Source: Actinomycetota bacterium
GTDB taxonomy: Bacteria; Actinomycetota; Thermoleophilia; Solirubrobacterales; 70-9
DNA: 64,000 nt
Direction of reading: 5' to 3'
NCBI GenBank assembly: GCA_005885405.1
Contig: VAYN01000018.1
Span: 87,596-151,595, forward strand
The position numbers and the translations under genes are program-made. The notes under the pieces were generated by a model. It saw only the letters and a program-made list of their open reading frames with translations. It did not search any database and had not been told where the DNA came from. This document shows, piece by piece, positions 21,949-32,424 of this stretch; positions within the stretch are counted from its first letter, which is position 1; each line of letters opens with the position of its first letter.

Positions 21949-22554
21949 TTAAGAGACTTGAGGGAGCTCCGGCGGTGAGCCGGTCGCGATCAGCGAGCCC
22001 ATCAGCACCCCGAGTAGGAGGTCCCGCAGCTCCTCACGCTCAATATCGCGATGCTCGATCCAGTTGAGGCAGGCGCCGTCCATGAACCAGAGCCAGCCGC
22101 TGACCGCCGTCCGCGCCTTCGGCGGGGCGCCGGCCGGGTAGAGGCCGGAGAGGATCCGCTCCGCAGTCGCCCGCCGCACCTCTTCGACTAGGTCGCGGAT
22201 CTCCGCCACCGCGGTCGCGCTCTGGATCAGGTTGCGGTAGGCGCCGGAGTTCTCCTCGACCAGGCCGAGGAAGGCGTCGAGGCTCGCGGTCAGCTGCTCG
22301 ACGGGGGGGAGGTTCGGGTCGGGTTCGGTGCGCACCCGCAGGCGCTCGGCCCAGGCGCTCAGGGTCTCCTCAAAAAACGCCTGCTTGCTGGGGAAATAGT
22401 GGTAGAGCAGCGCCTTCGAGATCCCTACCTCGGTGGCGATCTTGTTCATCGAGAGCTCGTCGTAGCGGTGGCTGGTGAAGAGCTCGGCGCCGCGCTCGAG
22501 GAGCTGCGCGCGGCGCTCGTCGACGTCCATGCGGCGGTAGGAGGGCTCGCTCAT
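21949..22554 (-). CDS. TetR-family transcriptional regulator
   Basis: RRAQLLERGAELFTSHRYDELSMNKIATEVGISKALLYHYFPSKQAFFEETL. Confidence 0.93.
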   Translation of the reverse strand: MSEPSYRRMDVDERRAQLLERGAELFTSHRYDELSMNKIATEVGISKALLYHYFPSKQAFFEETLSAWAERLRVRTEPDPNLPPVEQLTASLDAFLGLVEENSGAYRNLIQSATAVAEIRDLVEEVRRATAERILSGLYPAGAPPKARTAVSGWLWFMDGACLNWIEHRDIEREELRDLLLGVLMGSLIATGSPPELPQVS

Positions 22555-22572
22555 GTGACGGGAGTGTAGCGG

Positions 22573-22626
22573 CTTATTGACCGATGGTTGACAAGATTGC
22601 TACGGTGTTGACCGTCGGTCAATAAG
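22573..22626. promoter_or_regulatory. Tandem/inverted TetR operator region
   Basis: CTTATTGACCGATGGTT / GACCGTCGGTCAATAAG arms (15/17) with 20-bp spacer; embedded TTGACCG-T-CGGTCAA. Confidence 0.7.
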
Positions 22627-22672
22627 CACCCAGATCATCAACCCCAGATCGTCAACAGAACAAGGAGAAGCC

Positions 22673-24379
22673 ATGAACGACGACTACGTCCCGCCCGCAT
22701 TCCGTCACCGCTCCGAGCCCCCGCCCAGCCCACCCCCGCCGGATCACCGGCCGCCGCCTCCCCCGTCGATGAACCCGATCTCCAGGATCGAGTTCGAGCG
22801 CCTCTTCGGCGGCCGCGTCTTCGCCTGGATGGGAGGCCTCGCCGTCCTCCTCGGGGTCGTCTTCTTCCTGCGCTCGGCTGTCGACAGCAGTTGGTTCACC
22901 GAGGAGGTCCGCACCCTGATGGGGGCCGTGGGTTCCTTCTTGCTCCTCGTCTTCGGCGTCTGGCTGCACGAACGCCGAGGTCATATGGAGGTCGCGCGGG
23001 CCTTGGTCGCCGCGGCGATCCCGGGCTTATTTGCGACGACCGTCGTCGCCACCCAGACCTACGACCTAATCTCACCGGTGATCGGACTCGAGGCGGCGGC
23101 CCTGATCGGCGTCATCGGCGTCTTCCTCGCCGTGCGCTGGTCCTCGATGCTCGTCGGCAGCGTCGGCATGCTCGGCGCCCTGGCGGCGCCGATGCTGACT
23201 GGGACGACCTCCGAGGGCGGCTCGATCGCCTTCGTCGCGATGGCGCTCGCCGCCAGCGTCGGCGTCCTACTCTGGCAGCGCTGGAACTGGTTGTCGCTGG
23301 GCGCCTTCGCAGTCTCGGCGCCGCAGCTGGCCGATTGGGTGTGGACGAACAAGACGGAGGAGTCGACGCTCCTCATCCTCGCCGTCCTGATCGGGTTCTG
23401 GGTTCTCTACGCGGCCGCGGCCTTCGGCTACGAGCTGCGCAAGCGCGACGAGGAGAAGCTCCCCGCCGCCTCCTGGCTCCTGCTGCTGGCGAGTAGCACC
23501 TTGATCCTCGGCCTCGGCGGTTATGTCCTCGACCGAGTCGACGACCAGGTTGGCCTCAACGTCTGGATCTTCGGCTTCGCCGGCGCTCACCTCCTGCTCG
23601 GCGAGATCGCCAGGCGCTTTGGGGTCCACCGCGAAGTCGGCTCGCTGCTGACCGGCGGCGGGATCGGCCTCGCCAGTTTCGGGGTCGCCCACGCCTTCGA
23701 CGGCCCGACCGTGGTTGCCGCCTGGAGCGCCCTCGCCGCCGCGCTTGCCTTCGTGGCAACCCGCGCCGACGCAACGCCAAGCCCGGCGCTGTCCAACTCC
23801 GAGCGGCTGTGGGTGCTGTCCCTGGTCTTCCTCGGCCTGGGCATCGCCCACGTGCTCTTTGTCGAGGCGCCGCCGGTCGCGATCGCGCAAGGGGTCGACG
23901 ACCTCGGCGCCTCGCTGGTGGCGATCGCCTGCTGTGGCGCCGCCTCCGTCGCCTGCTGGTGGTTCGGCCGGGATATCGAGCCGACTACGGCGACCGTGGT
24001 CGGCTTCGTCGGCAGCGCCTCGTTCGTCTACCTCGGTTCGGTCGCGATCATTGATGCGATCGGCGTCAGCGACGCCGGCAACGCCGGTGAGGTCGGCCAG
24101 GCCTGGATGTCTGCCTTCTGGGCGGCAACGGGCCTCGGGGCGATCGTCTTCGGGATGGTGCGGCGGGCGCCGAACGTGCGCCTCGGCGGCCTCGCCCTGC
24201 TGGCGGTCACGATCGTCAAGGTCTGGACCTACGACCTCTCCGAGCTCGAGGACATCGCCCGCGCGATCTCCTTCATCGGCCTCGGGCTGCTGCTGCTGGC
24301 CGGCGCCTTCGCCTACCAGCGGTTCAAGCCCAGCAAGGAGGAAGAGGCCGAAGAAGCGTTCGAGGAGGAGCTCGCCTAG
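22673..24379 (+). CDS. DUF2339-like polytopic membrane protein
   Basis: Pro-rich N-terminus then many TM helices; FGGRVFAWMGGLAVLLGVVFFLRSAVDSSWFTEEVRTLMG. Confidence 0.85.
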   Translation: MNDDYVPPAFRHRSEPPPSPPPPDHRPPPPPSMNPISRIEFERLFGGRVFAWMGGLAVLLGVVFFLRSAVDSSWFTEEVRTLMGAVGSFLLLVFGVWLHERRGHMEVARALVAAAIPGLFATTVVATQTYDLISPVIGLEAAALIGVIGVFLAVRWSSMLVGSVGMLGALAAPMLTGTTSEGGSIAFVAMALAASVGVLLWQRWNWLSLGAFAVSAPQLADWVWTNKTEESTLLILAVLIGFWVLYAAAAFGYELRKRDEEKLPAASWLLLLASSTLILGLGGYVLDRVDDQVGLNVWIFGFAGAHLLLGEIARRFGVHREVGSLLTGGGIGLASFGVAHAFDGPTVVAAWSALAAALAFVATRADATPSPALSNSERLWVLSLVFLGLGIAHVLFVEAPPVAIAQGVDDLGASLVAIACCGAASVACWWFGRDIEPTTATVVGFVGSASFVYLGSVAIIDAIGVSDAGNAGEVGQAWMSAFWAATGLGAIVFGMVRRAPNVRLGGLALLAVTIVKVWTYDLSELEDIARAISFIGLGLLLLAGAFAYQRFKPSKEEEAEEAFEEELA

Positions 24380-24471
24380 GCCGATCAGCGGGAGCCGCGG
24401 GCATCTCTATAGCCTGCGGTTCCCGCGGCCTCGCCGCCCTACAAAGCCAAAACAGTGGAGGAAGCCTCTTA

Positions 24472-26472
<2,001 letters not shown>

Positions 26473-26486
26473 CGATCTCAAGCGAG

Positions 26487-27221
26487 TTGGAGTGCCTGGC
26501 CGAGTTGCTCGGCCGGGCGCGCTCCGCCGTCGCCCTGACCGGGGCCGGCGTCTCGGTGCCGTCGGGGATTCCGGACTTCCGGACGCCGGAGACGGGCCTG
26601 TGGGCGAAGGTCGACCCGATGGAGGTCGCCCACATCGACGTCTTCGAGCACGAGCCGGAGCGGTTTTGGTCCTACTACCGGCCGCGTTTCGAAGTGCTCG
26701 GGGACAAACAGCCGAACCGCGCCCACGAGGTGCTGGCCGAGCTTGAGCGCCGCGGCCTGATCGAGGGCTTGATCACGCAGAACATCGACCGCCTGCACCG
26801 GGCGGCGGGCTCTAAGAACGTCGTCGAGGTGCACGGATCGATCGAGACCTCCTCCTGCAGGACCTGCGCCGCGTCCTTCGAGCTCGAGGAGATGGACGGG
26901 CTCTTCGACGAGCGCGGCGTCGCGGTCTGCTCCGTCTGCCGCGGCGCGGTCAAACCCGACGTCGTCCTCTTCGGCGAGTTGCTGCCGGAGAGCGCGATGG
27001 CGCGGGCGAGCGAACTGGCCGAGCGGGCCGACCTGATCCTCTGCGTCGGCTCCTCGTTGGCTGTCTACCCGGTGGCGGGCCTGCCGCAAGTCACCCTCGA
27101 CCGCGGTGGCCGGCTCGCGATCATCACCAAGGGCGCGACTCCCTACGACGCCGACGCCGAGCTGAAGCTCGAGGGCGAGGTCGACGAGGAGCTCGCCGCG
27201 TTGCTGGCGGCGCTCGGCTGA
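26487..27221 (+). CDS. Sir2-family NAD-dependent deacylase
   Basis: VALTGAGVSVPSGIPDFRTPETGLW; ITQNIDRLHRAAGS..VVEVHGS; CRTC...CSVC zinc motif. Start uncertain (TTG 26487 proposed). Confidence 0.9.
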   Translation: MECLAELLGRARSAVALTGAGVSVPSGIPDFRTPETGLWAKVDPMEVAHIDVFEHEPERFWSYYRPRFEVLGDKQPNRAHEVLAELERRGLIEGLITQNIDRLHRAAGSKNVVEVHGSIETSSCRTCAASFELEEMDGLFDERGVAVCSVCRGAVKPDVVLFGELLPESAMARASELAERADLILCVGSSLAVYPVAGLPQVTLDRGGRLAIITKGATPYDADAELKLEGEVDEELAALLAALG

Positions 27222-27874
27222 TGGTCTCCTCGCCCGACGCGGTCGTCTTCGACAACGACGGCCTCCTGCGCGATACCGAGTCGGTCTGGACCAGGGCCGA
27301 GGAAGACCTCTTCGAGCGCCGGGGGCTGGAGTTCACGCCGGCGGACAAGCGCAAGCTGGTCGGCACCTCGGCCGAGATCGCCGGCGGCATCCTCGAGCAG
27401 CGCCTCGGCGAACCGGGGCGGGCGGCGGAGCTGATCGAGGAGCTGAACGCGCTCGTCGTCGCCGAGCTCGAGCACGGGGTGGATGCGATGGTCGGCGCCC
27501 GCGAGCTGCTCGAGAAGCTGCGCGAGCGCGACACCCCGCTCGGGCTCGTCTCCAACTCGCCATTGCGCTTCGTCCAGCGCTCGATCGAGATCGTCGGCCT
27601 CGGCCACCACTTCGACGTCATTCTCAGTGCGCACGAGGTGGCGGCGCCGAAGCCCGCCCCCGATCCCTACCTGGAGGCCTGCCGGCGGCTCGGGGTCGAG
27701 CCGGGGCCATCGGTGGTGGCGCTGGAGGACTCCCCAACCGGCGTGGCGGCGGCGCGGGCCGCAGGTCTGACCGTGATCGGCGTTCCGTCGATCGAGGGGA
27801 TCGCTCTGGAAGAGGCGCACCACATCGCCGGGACGCTGCTGGACGAAGTGATCATGCACCACCTCGCTCTCTAA
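27221..27874 (+). CDS. HAD-superfamily phosphatase/beta-phosphoglucomutase-like
   Basis: DAVVFDNDGLLRDTESVW; VSNSPLRFVQRSI; KPAPDPYLEACRRLGVEPGPSVVALEDSPTGVAAARAAG. Confidence 0.9.
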   Translation: MVSSPDAVVFDNDGLLRDTESVWTRAEEDLFERRGLEFTPADKRKLVGTSAEIAGGILEQRLGEPGRAAELIEELNALVVAELEHGVDAMVGARELLEKLRERDTPLGLVSNSPLRFVQRSIEIVGLGHHFDVILSAHEVAAPKPAPDPYLEACRRLGVEPGPSVVALEDSPTGVAAARAAGLTVIGVPSIEGIALEEAHHIAGTLLDEVIMHHLAL

Positions 27875-27878
27875 GACT

Positions 27879-27901
27879 CTAATCCTCAGGTAGAGGGTTA
27901 G
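27879..27901 (-). repeat. 23-bp palindromic dispersed repeat, copy A
   Basis: Minus strand CTAACCCTCTACCTGAGGATTAG; 20/23 identical to 31609..31631. Confidence 0.65.
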
Positions 27902-28773
27902 CCTCGAAGGACGCGACGTCGCCGCAGGATCCGCTCGCAGATTTCCAACAGATCTTTGACGTCCTGCCGCTGCTCGGGAGCCAGCTCCCCGCCGAGCGCC
28001 GCGTTCGCGGCCTCGCCGGCTTTCGCTTTCCGCTCCTGCAGCGCTCCCATGTCCTTCTCATGGCCTAGGTCGGCAAGGGCGTCCTTGAGCTCGGCCAGCA
28101 ATGCCTCCAGGCCGACCCGCAGCTGCAGCGTCGCCTCGCGGTCGCGGCCGGCGTCGAGGTCGGCGCGGGCGCGGAGGAGGAGGGTCTCGCAGGCGTCGGC
28201 CGATTCCCGGCCTCCGAGCATGGCGGCGACGCGTTCCTGGGGCCGCAGCTCTTCTTCGCGGCGGCGCCGGCGGGAGGCGCCGGGACCGGCCTCTACCTGC
28301 CGCGCCTCGCTGAATTTGCCGGCGGCGGTCTCCTCGCCGCTGCCGTAGCCGATCAGGACGCGCTCGGCCCCCTCGGCGGCAAGCTCGCGGCGGGAGTGCG
28401 GGTTGGCGCTGGCCAGCGCCTGCGCGTGCAGGGCGCGGTTCAAGAGCCCGAGGCCCTCCTCGACGAGGACGTCGACCGTGTCCTCGGCCTCGCAGGCTTC
28501 GTCGAGCCAGCGGGAAGCCGCCTCCTCCTCTTCGAAGGGGGCGAAGGCGCGGATCGCCGTCGCCCGCGTCAGGACGAGCGCCTTCGGCTCGCTCTCAGCC
28601 TCGGCCTTGCGCGGCCGGCGGCGCCGCCGGCCGCCGGCGAGGGGGGCGCCGATCCGCTGCAGGACGAGGACGCTCTCCTCGCCTGACTCAGGATCTCGGG
28701 ACAGGTAGCGGCCGTCGGCCAGCGGTAGGGGGCCGGCGAAATCGAACTGGACGAATCCGAATAGCTTGGACAG
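27898..28773 (-). CDS. Hypothetical protein; start appears non-canonical (CTG at 28773 proposed)
   Basis: Same frame as ORF 27898..28443, but coding-like sequence LSKLFGFVQFDFAGPLPLADGRYLSRDPESGEESVLVLQRIGAPLAGG... extends upstream with no ATG/GTG/TTG before an in-frame stop. Confidence 0.6.
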   Translation of the reverse strand: MSKLFGFVQFDFAGPLPLADGRYLSRDPESGEESVLVLQRIGAPLAGGRRRRRPRKAEAESEPKALVLTRATAIRAFAPFEEEEAASRWLDEACEAEDTVDVLVEEGLGLLNRALHAQALASANPHSRRELAAEGAERVLIGYGSGEETAAGKFSEARQVEAGPGASRRRRREEELRPQERVAAMLGGRESADACETLLLRARADLDAGRDREATLQLRVGLEALLAELKDALADLGHEKDMGALQERKAKAGEAANAALGGELAPEQRQDVKDLLEICERILRRRRVLRG

Positions 28774-28811
28774 GGCCCGGATTCTCCCCGTTCAGCGGAT
28801 CGGCTGCGAGT

Positions 28812-31097
28812 TCAGTCGCCGCCGGCGGAGAGGCCGCCGTTGGCGTTGTCCGGCACCGCGTACTTCGAGGGCCGCACCGGCACGCTCGGGTTCTCGATCT
28901 GACCGAGGCGGTTGACCAGCCGCTGCCACTGGTCCGGTTTCAGCAGGGCGGCGAATTTGGCTTCGGCATCGCCCGCGGTGGCGTGGTAGCCGACATGGAC
29001 GTGGTCGTAGTGGTCGGCCATCGCGAAGCTGGTTTCTCCCGGCAGGTCCTCGAGCGAGATCACCTGGTGCGGGTGCATCGTCCCCTGTAGGCGCAGGACG
29101 GCGTGGATCAGGTCGTCGGTCTCGGTACCGGGGCCCTGGTTGCCGGTCACCGGGGCGCCGTTGATGACGGCGATGTCGACCGCGTCGCCGCTGCTGTGCT
29201 CGGAGACGTTGCCGGAGGTGGTGAGGAGGCCGTGCCCGCACTGCAGCGAGGTGATCGTCAGTTCGAAGCCATTGGTGCTGAGGTACTCCAGCATCGCCAG
29301 GATGCGGCGGTCGATGCGGCCGCCGCCGATGTCTTCGCGGCCGCAGCTGTAGATCTCCAGACCCTTGTCGGCGAGGACGCGTTTCTGCAGCGCCTCCTTG
29401 GAGAGCAGGAGGACGCCGGCGCCGCTCAGTTTCGCGAATGGGCTCTTGCCTTTGGCGCGGTAGATCGCCGTCGCCTCGAGCAGCTTCCAGCCGTCGAGGA
29501 TCGGCTTCGGGTCGATCCGCGGAGCGCCTTTGCCGGCCGGCCGGATCGAGAAGTTGATGTGTGAGTCGATGCCGTCGTCGCCCTCGGCGACGCGGGCGAG
29601 GACGGTGCCGGCGATCACCTTCGAGCCGACCTTGAGCGAGCCCTTACCGCTGGCGGCGACCGCGGCTTCGACCGCGTCGCCAGCGGTCTCGCGCTCGCTG
29701 CCGGTGCGGCCAGGAAGGGCGCGCAAGCGTGGCCGCAGGTTCTCGCTTTCGACCGGGACCCGCTTCTCCTCGCCGGTCGGCATCACGACCAGGCGGCGGT
29801 TGCGGACGAGGTGGCCGAGCTCGGCGTAGGTGTAGCGGTTGCCGTAGGTGTCTTCGAGGACGACGAAGTTGCCGAGCCGGTCAGAGTGGCCGAGCTTGCG
29901 GATCACCCCGTCGTTGACGGCGACGACCGGTGCCCCCTCGTCGCTGAAGATGTTGATCCCACGCGGGGTGGGGGAGGAGGAGATGACTTCGGCGGCGTTG
30001 CCGTATTCGGGGCTCTCGCCCTTCTTCAGCGCCGCCCGGGCGGCGACGTCGTCGGCGTAGCGGGCATCGGCGGCAATCGGGAAGTGAGCGCCCTCGGTGA
30101 GGCCGGTCAGCGAGCCGACGAGGTCGGAGGGGAGGCGGCCGTAGGCGCGGGCGTAGAGGAGCACCTCCTGCACGTACCAGTCGGCGTGGTTGTAGGCGAA
30201 GATCGCCTGGTAGAGGTCGTCGTTGCCGCCGGCCAGCTTCAGGTAGTGGGCGGCGGCGCAGATCGCGTCGACGGGGTTGTAGGGATCTTTCTTGCCGTCG
30301 CCGTTGGCGTCGAGGCCGAACGCTTCCCAGCTCGAGGGCAGGAACTGCATCCAGCCGACCGCCCCGGCGCTGGAGACGTTGGTGTTGGTGCCGAAGGCGG
30401 TCTCGATTTTGTTGATCGAGGCAAGCACCTCCCAGGGGATCCCGTATTCGGTGCCGCAAGCCTGGTAGATCGGCAGCAGGAAGGGGGGGATTTCGAAGCT
30501 GTCGATGACGAAGTTGGGGACGCCGATCGGAGCCGGCCCGAAGGGGGCGATCGTCGTCGTCGGATTGGCGATCGTCGGGGCGCCGCCTTCGTCGTAGGGC
30601 GAGCCGCCGTCGGGGCCCTTCGGAGCCGGCTGGTCGCCGCCGCCGTTGGCGCTTGGGGCGGTGACGGCGCCGGTGCTGCTGTTGCCGCCGCCGAGATTGT
30701 CGTTGCGGGCAACGCCACCCTTGCTGCCGCTGCCGCCGCCGTCGATCTCAGATCCTTCCTCGACGCCGCCCTTGCCGGGGGCGGGGGCGGGTGACGGAGC
30801 GGGAGCGGGCGCCGGGATCGGCATCGCTTCTTCGCTCGTCGGAGCTGGGGCGGAGGGGGCCTCGCTGGTGTCCTCGGGCGATTCGCAGTCCGGGTCTTCT
30901 TCGTCGACGAGGGCATCGCCGTCGTCGTCGACGCCATTGGCGCAAGCGGGAGCCTGCAAGGAGGGAACGGCAGTGGTGGTCGTCGGGTCGACGGCATCGC
31001 TTTCGGAGAGCGGCTCGGCGCCCGCGAGGGTCGTGCCCAGCGCGCTCACCACCAGCAAGCTGGCGATGGCGAGTAGAAGTGCGAACTTGGTTCTCAT
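28812..31097 (-). CDS. Secreted multidomain peptidoglycan hydrolase (SLT + degenerate M23-like + M15/VanY-like)
   Basis: SLT: GIPWEVLASINKIETAFGTNTNVSSAGAVGWMQFLPSSW; M23-like: GAPVVAVNDGVIRKLGHSDRLGNFVVLEDTYGNRYTYAELGHL; C-term SEHSSGDAVDIAVINGAPV...DHYDHVHVGYH; ATG at 31097 before signal peptide. Confidence 0.85.
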   Translation of the reverse strand: MRTKFALLLAIASLLVVSALGTTLAGAEPLSESDAVDPTTTTAVPSLQAPACANGVDDDGDALVDEEDPDCESPEDTSEAPSAPAPTSEEAMPIPAPAPAPSPAPAPGKGGVEEGSEIDGGGSGSKGGVARNDNLGGGNSSTGAVTAPSANGGGDQPAPKGPDGGSPYDEGGAPTIANPTTTIAPFGPAPIGVPNFVIDSFEIPPFLLPIYQACGTEYGIPWEVLASINKIETAFGTNTNVSSAGAVGWMQFLPSSWEAFGLDANGDGKKDPYNPVDAICAAAHYLKLAGGNDDLYQAIFAYNHADWYVQEVLLYARAYGRLPSDLVGSLTGLTEGAHFPIAADARYADDVAARAALKKGESPEYGNAAEVISSSPTPRGINIFSDEGAPVVAVNDGVIRKLGHSDRLGNFVVLEDTYGNRYTYAELGHLVRNRRLVVMPTGEEKRVPVESENLRPRLRALPGRTGSERETAGDAVEAAVAASGKGSLKVGSKVIAGTVLARVAEGDDGIDSHINFSIRPAGKGAPRIDPKPILDGWKLLEATAIYRAKGKSPFAKLSGAGVLLLSKEALQKRVLADKGLEIYSCGREDIGGGRIDRRILAMLEYLSTNGFELTITSLQCGHGLLTTSGNVSEHSSGDAVDIAVINGAPVTGNQGPGTETDDLIHAVLRLQGTMHPHQVISLEDLPGETSFAMADHYDHVHVGYHATAGDAEAKFAALLKPDQWQRLVNRLGQIENPSVPVRPSKYAVPDNANGGLSAGGD

Positions 31098-31279
31098 CCC
31101 TAAGCGTCCCTGCCCACGCTCGGATTCCCCTCCCTGGGCAAGTGGCTGGAAGCTACCCACTAGTACGACCGTCCGCAACGCAAAGCGGCGCCCCCAACAA
31201 GTCCTTAATCAATGGCTGCAACATCCCTGGATCGGGAGATTTCCAGCCGAGCCGGATGTGCTCGTTAAGCTGCTGTGAC

Positions 31280-31612
31280 TTGACCGTTGAGGACTACGAG
31301 CAAGACGGGCTGCGAGCGCGGGCGGAGCAGGCGCTGGGCGAGCTGGCGCAAGCGCTGGTTGACAACCCGACGTTGCACGACGCGTTTACGGCCGCCTTGG
31401 GTGCGAGGGAGAAGGCCCTGGAGGCCCAGCAGGCGGCGATGAGCGCCCTCAACCTGCCCTCGGCGACCGACGTCGAACGGCTGGAGCGACGCTTGCGCTC
31501 CTTTTCCCAGCGCTTAGAGGACGTCGAGGAGGCGATCGACGACCTCAGCCGCGACCTCGGGGCGATGCGCCGCGAGAACGCTAAAAAAGCGACGAAAAAA
31601 GCGAAAGCCTAA
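31280..31612 (+). CDS. Small coiled-coil/phasin-like protein
   Basis: LTVEDYEQDGLRARAEQALGELAQAL...ERLERRLRSFSQRLEDVEEAIDDLSRDLGAMRRENAKKATKKAKA; TTG start. Confidence 0.6.
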   Translation: MTVEDYEQDGLRARAEQALGELAQALVDNPTLHDAFTAALGAREKALEAQQAAMSALNLPSATDVERLERRLRSFSQRLEDVEEAIDDLSRDLGAMRRENAKKATKKAKA

Positions 31613-31631
31613 CCCTCAACCTGAGGTTGAG
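31609..31631 (+). repeat. 23-bp palindromic dispersed repeat, copy B
   Basis: CTAACCCTCAACCTGAGGTTGAG; contains CTCAACC-TGA-GGTTGAG. Confidence 0.65.
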
Positions 31632-32248
31632 AATAGGGTGGCGACAGTGGACCCGGTCCGTTTCGCCGCCTCCGCCAACTCCTCGTCCGGCAACTGCCCG
31701 GCGCCGCTCTTCTCGAAGACGATCAGAACGGCCGCGGCTGCGACTCCATGCTCTGCGGCACTCGCGAGCAACCCCGCGGTCTGCATGTCCGCCCCCTCGG
31801 CGAGGACGGAGGGCATGTCCCGCTCGGGCCGGTAAAGGGTGTCGAGGCTGACAACCGGTCCTCGGTGCGCGCCAGGCAACACAGCGGTAAGAGTCTCGGT
31901 CAGGTCGCGCTCCGGTCGCTGCCCGTTGGCCTCGGCTACGATGAGCAGGTCGCCGAGCTCCAGGTCACCGAGAGAAGCGCAGGTTCCGACTCGGATCGCT
32001 CGCCGTACCCCCAGCTCGGCGAGGTCGGCGACGACGACCGCGGCGCTCGGACCGCCCATCCCGGTCGCCTGGATCGTCAGTTCGTCCCCGGTCGCGGTCA
32101 CCCCCGTGTAGCCCCAGAGGCCGCGGGCGTGGTTGCTCATCTTTGGTTGCTCGAGCAACTCCTGCGCCAGCATCAGCGCCCTGCCGGGGTCGCCGACGAG
32201 GATCGCGTCGGCGGCGATTGGGGCGGTCGGTCTGAGGCGGGCCGGCAT
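31616..32248 (-). CDS. Nucleoside phosphorylase family protein
   Basis: IAADAILVGDPGRALMLAQELL; TGMGGPSAAVVVADLAELGVRRAIRVGTCASLG; ADMQTAGLLASA. Confidence 0.88.
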   Translation of the reverse strand: MPARLRPTAPIAADAILVGDPGRALMLAQELLEQPKMSNHARGLWGYTGVTATGDELTIQATGMGGPSAAVVVADLAELGVRRAIRVGTCASLGDLELGDLLIVAEANGQRPERDLTETLTAVLPGAHRGPVVSLDTLYRPERDMPSVLAEGADMQTAGLLASAAEHGVAAAAVLIVFEKSGAGQLPDEELAEAAKRTGSTVATLFSTSG

Positions 32249-32424
32249 CTTCGCCGCCGAATCTAGCCGCCCAGGCACGGCTCCGACATCGGGGAGAAAC
32301 GGGGGCCGCCGAATTTGCTCCACCCGTCCAAAGACCCCCGGCCACCCCCTTCATAGCTTGGGAGCCGAGTAAATCCCAACGCGACCGGCGGGGCTGTGAA
32401 CCGCGCCGGGCTAGGAGGAATGGA

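Noticed and set aside
32330-32343. CCAAAGACCCCCG shared with the complement of 58286-58300
   Set aside because: 13-bp match in opposite orientation relative to the nearest genes; may be chance, no dyad or promoter context.
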